DNA from: Nostoc sp. FACHB-973
GTDB taxonomy: Bacteria; Cyanobacteriota; Cyanobacteriia; Cyanobacteriales; Nostocaceae
Length of the DNA stretch: 64,000 nt
Assembly (NCBI RefSeq): GCF_014698115.1
Contig: NZ_JACJSJ010000019.1
Location: 1-64,000, forward strand
Direction: 5' to 3'
The notes under the pieces were generated by a model that worked only from the letters and a program-made list of their open reading frames with translations, made no database searches and was not told the origin of the DNA. Below are positions 36,301 to 43,949 of this stretch, one piece after another. Each line of letters starts with the position of its first letter. The stretch's first letter is position 1. Both the position numbers and the translations under genes were made by a program.

Positions 36301-37877
36301 GGCTAGTTCCAGATTGGGTATTTAACTTACCCTTTGGTGTTGGTGGATGGTTCAGAGATCGTTTCAACCAAGCTAAAGGTGCTATTGAGGGAGCTATCAA
36401 CGGTGCGAGAAACTGGCTGAAAGCAAAAGTTGATGAAGTCAGAAAAACTATTAACAGCGCTATTTCCTGGTTTATCGAACAAACTAAAAATCTCTACTTT
36501 ACTGCGGGTGAAGCGAATATAGCGATCGAAGGAATTGCTAATCAGTTTCGAGGCATGATTGAGAATACAACAGCAGCACTCAACGGTTTGATTGGCACAT
36601 TCAAAGGGATGGTTCTTGGGCAGATCGAGTGGACTCGTAACATTGGTGTCCCAGGATGGAATCTCTATGACAATGCCATTGTTGGTTTAGTGAATAACTT
36701 GACAAATGGTGTTCAAGATAAAGTAAGAGATACTGGGCGCTTCTTTATGGATCGCGTGGGAGATGCAGAACAGGGCGTTCAATGGGTAATTGCTGAAATT
36801 GGTAATTTGTTAGGTGATGAAACTGGGCGAATTTACAACCAGTATCAGGATCAAATTCGGTCACTGAGTAGCCAGATTGAGGGTATTACTAACGAGACAG
36901 ATAGTAGGATTCGAGCTAAGGAGGCTGAATATAAAAATCAACTTCAGAATTTCCTGAATCAGCTGGGAGATGAAGGCAAGAAGATTCTTGATACTATCCT
37001 AAACTTTGGTAATTCTCCTGCTGGTCAGATTGGAATGGCAGTGCTTGAAGTCATTCTGGGAATGATACCAGGAGTCGGTCAAGCTATTGATATTAAAGAT
37101 ACAGTCATGTCCATAAATGACATCTTTATTCAAGGGCAAAACACTGTATTAAATTTCATTGGTCTAATTGGTTCATTGGCTGGTTGGGTGCCAGGTCCGG
37201 GTGACGTTATTAAATCCGTTGGCAAGATTGTAATGAATGGCGGTGATGCTTTAGCGGATATTCTACCCAAGCTAGGTCCGGATGTTGTCGATGCTGTGAC
37301 AGACACTCTTAGAAAAACCGACTTTGGTCAAGTTCTTGTCGATGTTATTGATAAAATTGGCAGCAAATGGGATGAGTTAGTTGGTGTTTTGAAAAAGATT
37401 CCGGCATGGGCAAATACCCTGTTAAACAAGTATTACAACAAAGACTCAGCAATTCAGACAGCTAGTGCGATAATTGGAGGGCTAAAAGGTAAAGCAGGTC
37501 AGGCTAGTGGAAATGTTAGCCAGGCGCAAAATCATCTTAACAGTAACATTTTAGCAGCTCTAAAAATTATTCCTAAAGGGTTTATAGATTCTCAATTATT
37601 AAACACCCATTTTGCTAAACATGGCGCACAATTCGGAGCAAAGACAGCACAAGATTATGAACAGCTTGCTATCAACTTTATGAAGCAACAAAAATCATCT
37701 ATTCAGGAATACACTCGAAAAAATGGAGATGTTGTTCGATTTAATAAAGATACTGATGAATTTGGAATTATGACCAAGGATGGAGTACTTAGGACATATT
37801 TTAAACCAGATCCATCTGAGCATAAACTAGACACAAACCTTGATTACTATCTGAACGATAAGAAGAAATATGAGTGA
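33372..37877 (+). CDS. Multidomain polymorphic-toxin-like protein (metzincin, LysM, PPC, pre-toxin, nuclease-like C-terminus)
   Basis: A 1501-residue protein without a recognisable signal peptide; residues 8-24 are Lys-rich. The order is: a metzincin/leishmanolysin-like protease with H396-E-L-L-H400, a further His456 and Met467; LysM (about 577-624, starting YQIKSGDTLSGIAQ); a long Arg/Glu/Gln coiled coil (about 630-735); and a PPC-like beta domain (about 749-847). A Gly/Ser linker, helical repeats (about 880-1210) and a hydrophobic pre-toxin-like region (about 1219-1285, with GMIPGVGQAID and GWVPGPGDVIKSVG) follow. The C-terminus (about 1400-1501) has HFAKHGAQFG and VRFNKDTDEFGIMTKDG, resembling BECR-type RNase toxins. 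The ATG at 33372 follows AAGGG. The gene overlaps its probable immunity gene by 8 bp. Confidence 0.78.
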   Translation: MSLFGFGVKKGQKAKKSKKSKPKEVWQGKSFALDDIITPSVLVGGGENSPEPFLIDLHTVPSSEVDLSQTDLLQALDPNSLELLNQQYTSLLDHQIMSDWLVDPSSQLWPFFDNPGVSTNSLTENVSAPQNLDACLADDRPITESTAILNGESISGKGLPGDATFPGAIAPVVPQTNVDTGGNDLANPTTLIRSAIQDVIDQVSDIDPIDIYRVNINDLKNADISVLSGEISVNYLMPSGQFLGSQIFSKGNYTLQPPVGITGDVIVKIDYQGSTPGTYILNGFESKTDEPFNIDLEFEGGLTASQQATIRAAAKSVESMIAQGLPTAIVDGKLIDDVNFKISVTNLDGEGGTAAQTKIDFMRFGTMLPAQSITQFDAADIAELERSGELFSVVQHELLHGLGFGNLWEAKGLVDYAGTPLAQYNGKEAVKAFNELGGLTDNIALENEGNGSAGLHWNESLFQDEAMTADYNNAKGGNAPISIVTIASLADLGYQVNLNRSTPDFGLFGGQKFKPEDLTPEQIEAFRELAETSFGNPDEEFIYATMPEVDPNTVAPEIWAHAERFWKNGQYYDWQRYQIKSGDTLSGIAQKTLGNAGYDYYMWIANHNGIPNANYIVTGNWIDIPVYHPNYEWEMEQERLRREAELRQRQEEEARIRREQEEQFQREQERVRQQEEARRREAEAKQRELEEQERRLREEMERRRQEEERRKEDERIREIERQAEIARQQGKGGLDWFIAKSLPEFGPVDPFETKLTGETVGNLVPDDYYRFTLSRPGRIDARLMRLLADADLVLYDARNRPISYSMRDGITDEQLIADLIPGTYMLRVNSPKGVTTDYDLVVKFQHLLSATQKGPPPGWRVGGSSNGGSSGGGSIPRGATFADLRIEKIFKEAVANFAVPERQKAKSKVDALKSERDRLESEKKALIDAKSAELRGKVHGMLDRVKSDQQGNVNGIANNIKGGIDGIANGAINLIGGLVPDWVFNLPFGVGGWFRDRFNQAKGAIEGAINGARNWLKAKVDEVRKTINSAISWFIEQTKNLYFTAGEANIAIEGIANQFRGMIENTTAALNGLIGTFKGMVLGQIEWTRNIGVPGWNLYDNAIVGLVNNLTNGVQDKVRDTGRFFMDRVGDAEQGVQWVIAEIGNLLGDETGRIYNQYQDQIRSLSSQIEGITNETDSRIRAKEAEYKNQLQNFLNQLGDEGKKILDTILNFGNSPAGQIGMAVLEVILGMIPGVGQAIDIKDTVMSINDIFIQGQNTVLNFIGLIGSLAGWVPGPGDVIKSVGKIVMNGGDALADILPKLGPDVVDAVTDTLRKTDFGQVLVDVIDKIGSKWDELVGVLKKIPAWANTLLNKYYNKDSAIQTASAIIGGLKGKAGQASGNVSQAQNHLNSNILAALKIIPKGFIDSQLLNTHFAKHGAQFGAKTAQDYEQLAINFMKQQKSSIQEYTRKNGDVVRFNKDTDEFGIMTKDGVLRTYFKPDPSEHKLDTNLDYYLNDKKKYE

Positions 37878-38139
37878 TAAAAATGTTTGTCCTGTTTGCG
37901 GTTACTTGTATTTAAAGTATCCACCCTATGACGAATATGGATGTCCAAGTTCTGAAGTTTGCCCTTGTTGTGGAACAGAGTTTGGATATGATGATGCAAA
38001 TAATACTCATGAAGAATTGAGAAATAAATGGATTGAAAAAGGTATGCAGTGGTTGATGGAAGAGCAAAAACCTATGGACTGGGATGTGATAATTCAGCTT
38101 AAGGCCATAGGCGTAAAATTTGAGGAGACAAATTTCTGA
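37870..38139 (+). CDS. Cysteine-rich CPCC-type protein, probable immunity protein
   Basis: An 89-residue protein. Two cysteine pairs, VCPVCGYLYL (6-15) and VCPCCGTEFGYDD (about 30-42), make a small zinc-ribbon-like fold of the CPCC type. A Glu-rich helical tail follows (ELRNKWIEKGMQWLMEEQK). Genes of this type repeatedly occur right after polymorphic toxins. Here the start ATG overlaps the toxin stop codon (ATGAGTGA), so translation is coupled, the classical toxin-immunity layout. Binding to the toxin C-terminus is inferred from position. Confidence 0.72.
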   Translation: MSDKNVCPVCGYLYLKYPPYDEYGCPSSEVCPCCGTEFGYDDANNTHEELRNKWIEKGMQWLMEEQKPMDWDVIIQLKAIGVKFEETNF

Positions 38140-38197
38140 TATTAAAAATAAAATAACGACATTTATTCTTTAATTTTGAATAATTTTTTTGAAGAAA

Positions 38198-39259
38198 ATG
38201 CAGCTATTATCTAAACCAACGAATCATTCTTGGCTAAGTTATCTTGAAATTTTTTCAGTAATACCGCCTTTGTTGCCTTATGTTCGCTACACTGTAACAT
38301 CCACAGTCAAAAACCTTCTGCAACAGGCTGGACATTCTGTCACCTTAGATAACACCCCAAATCAGGAAATCTTATCTAATATTGGAGATTTATTTCAATC
38401 AATTCAAACCAACAACCTGGTTTACAAAGCTTCTCTCTCCCGCCAACTTAGCGCTGATTTATCCCCCAATGTAGAAGAAACTACTTTCAAAGACACAGCC
38501 AAATCCTGGTTTATCAAAACTGCTGACTTCGGCGACGACTACGACCAACTGCTTCAGCATCCCGATGGCAGATTCACCCAACTCCTAGAAGACATTGCCC
38601 ACTACCATCAAATATTCCAAGAAGGCTATGACAAAATCATCCTCTTACGTCCCCTAACTTACACAGGCTACGATATCCAACTTACAGCCGCTATGCAATG
38701 CTTAGGCTACACGAAAGAGCAATTTCAATTTATCATCGTCCAGCCAATTAAACTCTACGCCTTCCACAAAGCTAACCAAAAAATCCATCCTCTTCCTGAT
38801 TTAGCCACAGAAGAATTAATCTCAGCTATTGGAATAGATGCGCTACGCTGGTACAGCCTCCGCGTTCCCCTGACTAGTGTCGCCCCTATTAACATCAGCA
38901 CAGCAGGACAACCAGATGATAGCCTCTATCGCGTTCAATCAGCCCATTTCCGCTGCTGTACCCTGCTGCAACAAGCCAAACAAGAAATAGGGGCGGAAGT
39001 TTGTCCACCCCTACTAATAGCTGAAAAATTAGATAGTCTACTGCAAGCTGTTCCTCAAATCTTGGAACATAGCGCTAATGAAATTGCCCCTCATTTAGTT
39101 ATTCAGCATTTAGAGACTATTAGCGAAATCTCTCATCAGTGGTTAGACTCCCTGAGCCTAAAACCGCCAGATTACGCTCTGTTATTAGCTACCAAGGAAA
39201 CCATCTTTGACCTGCTGGTTAATATTTTAAATGTCACTGCACCAGAACCTGGTAATTGA
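38198..39259 (+). CDS. Arginyl-tRNA-synthetase-like protein lacking catalytic motifs (DALR domain)
   Basis: A 353-residue protein. DIAHYHQIFQEGYDKIILL, then TAAMQCLGYTKEQFQFIIVQ, and GIDALRWYSLRVPL align with the second half of the ArgRS catalytic domain, and the rest looks like the helical DALR anticodon-binding domain. The HIGH motif and the KMSKR loop are both absent (the loop region reads KANQKIHPLPD), so it should not aminoacylate. It may bind tRNA-Arg or be a regulator. It starts 58 bp after the immunity gene on the same strand. A palindromic repeat is embedded in frame (38988-39015). A TTG at 38189 is a less likely start. Confidence 0.72.
   Translation: MQLLSKPTNHSWLSYLEIFSVIPPLLPYVRYTVTSTVKNLLQQAGHSVTLDNTPNQEILSNIGDLFQSIQTNNLVYKASLSRQLSADLSPNVEETTFKDTAKSWFIKTADFGDDYDQLLQHPDGRFTQLLEDIAHYHQIFQEGYDKIILLRPLTYTGYDIQLTAAMQCLGYTKEQFQFIIVQPIKLYAFHKANQKIHPLPDLATEELISAIGIDALRWYSLRVPLTSVAPINISTAGQPDDSLYRVQSAHFRCCTLLQQAKQEIGAEVCPPLLIAEKLDSLLQAVPQILEHSANEIAPHLVIQHLETISEISHQWLDSLSLKPPDYALLLATKETIFDLLVNILNVTAPEPGN
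38988..39015. repeat. Degenerate GTAGGGGC-type palindrome inside a coding region
   Basis: ATAGGGGCGGAAG and its near-complement CCACCCCTAC sit within the DALR-protein gene and are translated as Ile-Gly-Ala-Glu-Val-Cys-Pro-Pro-Leu-Leu, without disturbing the frame. Confidence 0.65.
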
Positions 39260-39393
39260 AGTACGATCGCCCTTTTTCAAAGATGATTTTGACCGAGCGA
39301 TCGCCCATAGTAATATCTGCCCTACCTCTAAACAGAGATATTGTCAACTCTTAGTTCTAAGTTGAAAAATTAAGGAACAGCAATCAAACTACT

Positions 39394-39657
39394 TTACCAA
39401 TCACTTGCTTTAGTCTCATCCCAGACTTGTAATTCCAAATCGTGGAGATAAGCTAGTCCACTCTGAATTTGTGCCTCTGTTCCTTTAAGTTCCAGATCAA
39501 ACCAACCATCACCGACAGCATTGGCTCCCAGAATTGCTGCTGTGATATTCACAGTCAGATTGTAGTCAGACACCAGGCGAGAAATCACAGGTTCCTGATG
39601 ATAGTCCTTAGGAATTCTGAGTCGAATCCGTTTATTTGTAGGTGTGTCACTAGTCAT
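39394..39657 (-). CDS. Single NIL-domain protein of the sulfate permease operon
   Basis: An 87-residue protein that is one NIL domain. IRLRIPKDYHQEPVISRLVS, DYNLTVNITAAI, DGWFDLELKG and QIQSGLAYLHDLEL match both lobes of the double-NIL protein at 22652. It follows cysW by 131 bp on the same strand, so it is probably the distal gene of the sulfate operon. Fused NIL domains in MetN-type ATPases bind substrate to regulate import; a free-standing version next to a sulfate permease could do the same in trans. That role is inferred. Confidence 0.8.
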   Translation of the reverse strand: MTSDTPTNKRIRLRIPKDYHQEPVISRLVSDYNLTVNITAAILGANAVGDGWFDLELKGTEAQIQSGLAYLHDLELQVWDETKASDW

Positions 39658-39788
39658 AGAGGGGAGTGGGGAGTGGGGAGATGAGGAGATGGGGAGTATG
39701 GGAGGATAAGGGGGATGAGGGCGACAAGGTGACGCAAAGAAATGATCAAATACTATCTCCGTGTCTTCTTTCTCATGCCCAAACCTAA
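39658..39788. repeat. Short tandem repeat tract (GGGGAGT/GGGGAGAT type)
   Basis: GGGAGTGGGGAGTGGGGAGATG units occupy about 39660-39720 between cysW and the NIL gene. Confidence 0.75.
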
Positions 39789-40670
39789 CTATTCAACATC
39801 TTTAATGCGGGTTTTGCGTTCTAAAATCTCTTTTAGCACTAGGGTGACTACTGCTAGTAAGGCTAATAGTACAGCGGCAGAAAAGGCAGCTTCGGTTTCA
39901 TACTGTTTGTAAGCGTCTTCCACAAATAGTGGTAAGCTCTGGGTTAAGTCAGCAATGTTGCCGGATACCACGGAAACTGCGCCGAATTCACCCATTGCTC
40001 TGGCGTTGGTCAAAATTAAACCGTAGAGTAAGCCCCAACGGATACTGGGTAAGGTGACGCGCCAAAATATTTGCCAATCTTTAGCACCTAAAGTTCTAGC
40101 TGCTTCTTCTTGATCTTTGCCAAATTCTTCTAAAACAGGAATTACTTCCCGCGCCACGAAGGGCATACTCACGAAGGCTGTAGCCAACACCATACCTGGA
40201 AAGGCAAAGATAATTTTGATATCATGCGCCTGGAGCCAAGGACCAAACCAGCCATTGCGTCCGTATAGTAGGACAATCATCAATCCTGCGACTACGGGGG
40301 AGATGGAAAAGGGCAGGTCAATAATGCTCAAAACTATGGCGCGTCCGGGAAATTTATGGCGAGCGATCGCCCAAGCTGCACACAAACCAAATACTGTATT
40401 TAATGGTAGAGCGATCGCAGCTAATAACAGTGTTAACCAAGCTGCATGGAGAAAGGCTGGTCGTGTCAGGTTAGATAGAAATGGCCCGACTCCCTTGCTG
40501 AAGGCTTGGATAAAAACGTTAATTGCAGGGATATATTGAACTAGAGTTAAATAGGCGATCGCTATACCAATTAAAACTATTGGCACCCACTTTTTCTGCT
40601 CTTTCGGCTTGGTTGTATATGGAATATCATCAGATGCAGATGAGTGAAAACTTGGCTTATCTACTGTCAT
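39789..40670 (-). CDS. cysW: Sulfate ABC transporter permease CysW
   Basis: A 293-residue inner-membrane permease with six transmembrane segments after a polar 30-residue N-terminus. The cytoplasmic EAA loop that contacts the ATPase reads [37 protein letters not shown] is typical of the CysW/ModB group. It pairs with CysT for sulfate/thiosulfate import. The start codon overlaps the end of cysT by 14 bp, so the two are translationally coupled. No cysA ATPase gene is present in this operon. Confidence 0.93.
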   Translation of the reverse strand: MTVDKPSFHSSASDDIPYTTKPKEQKKWVPIVLIGIAIAYLTLVQYIPAINVFIQAFSKGVGPFLSNLTRPAFLHAAWLTLLLAAIALPLNTVFGLCAAWAIARHKFPGRAIVLSIIDLPFSISPVVAGLMIVLLYGRNGWFGPWLQAHDIKIIFAFPGMVLATAFVSMPFVAREVIPVLEEFGKDQEEAARTLGAKDWQIFWRVTLPSIRWGLLYGLILTNARAMGEFGAVSVVSGNIADLTQSLPLFVEDAYKQYETEAAFSAAVLLALLAVVTLVLKEILERKTRIKDVE

Positions 40671-41517
40671 ATCGCCTTGCCCATGCTTGTAAGAAATTAA
40701 TAGCCAATAGCAACACTAAGGAAATTGATAGTAGAACTATGCCAATTACTGTTGCACCAGAATAGTCATACTGCTCTAACCGCTGGAAAATCAGCACAGG
40801 CGCGATTAAATCTTGGAATGGTGTATTGGAAGAAATAATCACTGTTGAACCATATTCCCCGACTGCACGGGAGAAACCCAAGGCAACACCAGTCAATATT
40901 GTCGGAAATAATGGTGGCAAAATCACTTTCCAGAATGTCTGCCATTGAGAAGCACCCAGACACCAAGCGGCTTCTTCAATTTCATGTTCCATTTCCTGAA
41001 GTACAGGTTGCACAGTTCTCACCACAAAAGGCAGTGAGATAAAGATCATTGCTACTGCTACTCCCGTCCGAGTGAAAGATACTTTAATTCCTAGAGGTGC
41101 TAGCAGGGAGCCTATCCAGCCATTATCGCTGTAGACTGTTGCTAGTGTTAAACCTGCTACTGATGTTGGCAACGCAAACGGTAAATCTACTGTGGCATCA
41201 ATCAAGCGTTTCAAGGGAAAGTCGTAGCGGACTAGAACCCAAGCAATTAGAGTACCAAATACGCCATTGAGCAGGGCTGCAAACAATGAAGTCACAAAAG
41301 TTACATTGTATGTTGCTAATGCAATATCACTAGTTGCGATCGCCCAAAACCTAGCCGGAGGTTCAGTACTCGCTTTGAGAAACATGGCGACTATGGGCAT
41401 AAACAACATCACCGTCAGGTATGCAATGGTGATTCGCCAAGTCCACGGAACTCGCTGCAATGTTTTCCAAAACGATGTTTTACGTTGGACTTCCACAGAA
41501 GGAGATATAGTCGTCAT
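40657..41517 (-). CDS. cysT: Sulfate ABC transporter permease CysT (CysU)
   Basis: A 286-residue permease partner of CysW with six transmembrane helices. The EAA loop reads [23 protein letters not shown], and [18 protein letters not shown] is the CysT hallmark. It lies between sbpA and cysW on the same strand. A TTG six bases upstream (41523) is possible; I prefer the ATG before TTISPSVEV. Confidence 0.92.
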   Translation of the reverse strand: MTTISPSVEVQRKTSFWKTLQRVPWTWRITIAYLTVMLFMPIVAMFLKASTEPPARFWAIATSDIALATYNVTFVTSLFAALLNGVFGTLIAWVLVRYDFPLKRLIDATVDLPFALPTSVAGLTLATVYSDNGWIGSLLAPLGIKVSFTRTGVAVAMIFISLPFVVRTVQPVLQEMEHEIEEAAWCLGASQWQTFWKVILPPLFPTILTGVALGFSRAVGEYGSTVIISSNTPFQDLIAPVLIFQRLEQYDYSGATVIGIVLLSISLVLLLAINFLQAWARRYDSR

Positions 41518-41699
41518 AGTCAAAAATGCAAAAAAAGTTTTTTGGCAGTATTCGTAATTTGTAAGCTCAAAAGTATCTAAATTGCAGAATCGAATTAAAT
41601 CAAAATCTTGTAGGGCAGGTCTCTTACCCGCCTGAATGACACAATTTAAATGCGATCTTTAAATTACAAATTACGAATTACGAATTACGAATTATTTAA
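41518..41699. other. Gap inside the sulfate operon
   Basis: It contains a GTAGGGCAGGTCTCTTACCCGCCTGA hairpin (about 41610-41637) and AATTACGAATTACGAATTACG direct repeats (about 41663-41695). The hairpin might attenuate transcription after sbpA, so the binding protein could be made in excess over the permeases. Confidence 0.5.
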
Positions 41700-42845
41700 T
41701 TACCTTTTCTTTTGGGCTTGTATCTTATCAAACACACCCCCATCTGCGAAGAACTTTTTATCAATTTCTTCCCAACCACCAAAGTCCTGAACTGTACCTA
41801 AAGTTTTTACCTTAGGAAACTTATCTGTGACTTCTTTAGTTTGAGCTAAAGTCTCATCCACAGGTCTGAATCCTAATTTAACAAACTCTTGTTGTGCTTC
41901 TGGAGTATAGAGGTATTTCACAAAACCTTCAGCAACTTCCCGTGTACCATGCTTCTCGACGTTTTTATCTACTACAGCGATGGGATTGTCGATGGATATA
42001 TTTACTTCGGGAACCACATAATCAACTTTCTCACCTTTTTGTTTTGCCAGAATAACTTCGTTTTCGTAGTTAATTAAGGCATCTCCTTGACCCTGCTTGG
42101 CAAATGTGTCTGTAGCTTCCCGTGCATCTTTAGTCAGAATTGGCACGTTATTGTAAACTTTGGTGACAAATTCAGTTGCTTTAGCGTCATCTCCACCGGT
42201 TTTAATCACGGAGTTCCACAGTGCGAGGAAATTCCACTTAGCAATGCCTGAGGTTTTGGGATCAGCGGTAATCAGTTTTGTATCTGCTTTGGCCAAATCT
42301 TCCCAAGTTTTGATGCCTTTAGGGTTGCCAGGGCGAGTTATTAGCGCTGCCACAGATTTGGAGACAATTGCATTGTTGGGAACTTCTTTTTCCCATCCTG
42401 GCTGAATTAATCCAGCTTTCTCAATCTTTGTGGTGTCTCCTGCAAGTGCTAAGTGGACAACATCTGCTTCCAAACCATCAATGACGGCGCGAGTTTGAGA
42501 ACCAGAACCGCCATAACTTTGTTTGAAGGTGACAGTTTGGTTATGATCTTTCTTCCACTGTTCTACAAATTTAGGAATGATGGCTTCGTGAGCGGCTTTG
42601 GTAACCGCAAAGGAAACGAGGGTTAATTCAACATTACCTTTACTTGCAGCCACAGGACTAGCAGTAGGGTTTTCTGTGGAAGAATTGCTCCCATTCCCAC
42701 CGGAGCAGGCGGCAAGCGCCACACTCATTAAAGCCCCTACCAAAAATAGCGATACAAAACCTTTGAGCGAATTCAGTCTGAACCGATTGGTTCTATGTTC
42801 AGCAATCGCTTGTAATATTTTCAGTGGGCGCTGCCACAAACTCAT
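41700..42845 (-). CDS. sbpA: Sulfate-binding protein of the ABC transporter
   Basis: A 381-residue lipoprotein. A signal segment (about 28-46) ends with the lipobox LAAC, followed by a Ser/Asn-rich linker. The mature part has the sulfate-binding-protein pattern VELTLVSFAVTKAAHEAIIPKF, SYGGSGSQTRAVIDGLEADVV and DPKTSGIAKWNFLALW. The protein captures sulfate in the periplasm and delivers it to CysT/CysW. The ribosome site GGAGG precedes the ATG. It is the first gene of the operon and has a candidate sulfur-regulon motif about 50 bp upstream. Confidence 0.93.
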   Translation of the reverse strand: MSLWQRPLKILQAIAEHRTNRFRLNSLKGFVSLFLVGALMSVALAACSGGNGSNSSTENPTASPVAASKGNVELTLVSFAVTKAAHEAIIPKFVEQWKKDHNQTVTFKQSYGGSGSQTRAVIDGLEADVVHLALAGDTTKIEKAGLIQPGWEKEVPNNAIVSKSVAALITRPGNPKGIKTWEDLAKADTKLITADPKTSGIAKWNFLALWNSVIKTGGDDAKATEFVTKVYNNVPILTKDAREATDTFAKQGQGDALINYENEVILAKQKGEKVDYVVPEVNISIDNPIAVVDKNVEKHGTREVAEGFVKYLYTPEAQQEFVKLGFRPVDETLAQTKEVTDKFPKVKTLGTVQDFGGWEEIDKKFFADGGVFDKIQAQKKR

Positions 42846-43149
42846 CCTAATTTCCTCCGCTAAATCTACGCTTCCTAGATGGGAATACAGTCATATACTG
42901 TAGTATATTACTAGATTTTTGCGGCAATTTATTACAAATACACAAAAACCTCATATTCCCGATAGAAATTATGGTGATTCTATCAGTTCTATGAGCAATT
43001 ACAAATACTTTGAGTTTCAAATATCAAATTGTCATTACAATCAGTTAGCAAGTATACCAAGCAACTTGCTAGCAAATAAATAAATTAATTTATTCTAAAG
43101 ATTATAGTGAAATTACTGAAAATGGATAAAAAAGGAAATAATCAACATT
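42846..43149. other. Divergent promoter region of the sulfate operon and chaC
   Basis: About 300 bp, AT-rich, with no gene. It carries the motif at 42891-42910. A second gene-specific signal for chaC was not recognised. Confidence 0.6.
42891..42910. promoter_or_regulatory. Candidate sulfur-regulon site upstream of sbpA
   Basis: On the minus strand it reads TAATATACTACAGTATATGA. It shares ATATACTAC-GT with the sites before the Rrf2 and Crp genes, and on its own forms an ATATACT/AGTATAT inverted repeat. It lies 46-65 bp before the sbpA start codon. Confidence 0.45.
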
Positions 43150-43863
43150 ATGTCACTTAGTCGTAGCGACCTCGAAGCCGGAAACGAACAGACGAGACTA
43201 TTAGAACCATCACACTCTGGAATCAAGCTCACTACCCTAAGTGAAGATGAGTTACAGCGATCGCTTGATGAGACACTACAACAGCAACCACCAAATTCTG
43301 ATATCTGGATATTTGCCTACGGTTCGCTGATTTGGAATCCTTTAATCACATACGTTGAGCGCCGTGCTGGGATCATTTATGGTTGGCATCGGCGCTTTTG
43401 TACATGGATGATTCTTGGCCAGGGGACTCCAGAGAATCCTGGATTACTCTTAGGACTCGATCGCGGTGGTAGTTGTCGTGGTGTTATTTATCGAATTGCT
43501 GCTGCCGATGTTCCAAAAGAATTACTGCTGATTTGGCGACGGGAGATGTTGGCTGGTGTTTACAATGCTCGTTGGGTAAGGGTTTTTGATGGTACACAGG
43601 AATTCAAAGCGATCGCCTTTGTTGCCAATCGTCAACATCCCAGGTACGCGGATCGCATACCATCAACAACTACTATTAATAGTATTGCCACCGCATCTGG
43701 AAAATTGGGTTCCTGCGCCGATTATCTGATGAGAACTATCGATGGATTGACCGCAGAAGGCATTAAAGATAAAAAATTGTTCTTATTACACAAACAAGTG
43801 CTGGCAAAACAACAAGCGCTTTTAGCTAGTAGCGGCTCAACTCAAATTAAGACTTCAGAATGA
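43150..43863 (+). CDS. chaC: ChaC-type gamma-glutamylcyclotransferase
   Basis: A 237-residue cytoplasmic enzyme. WIFAYGSLIWNP is the substrate-binding signature of the ChaC/GGCT fold. The segment GSCRGVIYRI and the following LLLIWRREM helix supply the conserved glycine turn and the probable catalytic Glu. It cleaves glutathione to 5-oxoproline and Cys-Gly, releasing cysteine sulfur, which fits its position divergent from the sulfate permease operon. Confidence 0.88.
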   Translation: MSLSRSDLEAGNEQTRLLEPSHSGIKLTTLSEDELQRSLDETLQQQPPNSDIWIFAYGSLIWNPLITYVERRAGIIYGWHRRFCTWMILGQGTPENPGLLLGLDRGGSCRGVIYRIAAADVPKELLLIWRREMLAGVYNARWVRVFDGTQEFKAIAFVANRQHPRYADRIPSTTTINSIATASGKLGSCADYLMRTIDGLTAEGIKDKKLFLLHKQVLAKQQALLASSGSTQIKTSE

Positions 43864-43949
43864 TTGGCGATCGCCTCGGCATTAATAGACATGGAAAAAA
43901 TCCACTGCGGATAATCTATAATTTAGCGATATCTAGCGATCGCCTTTTG

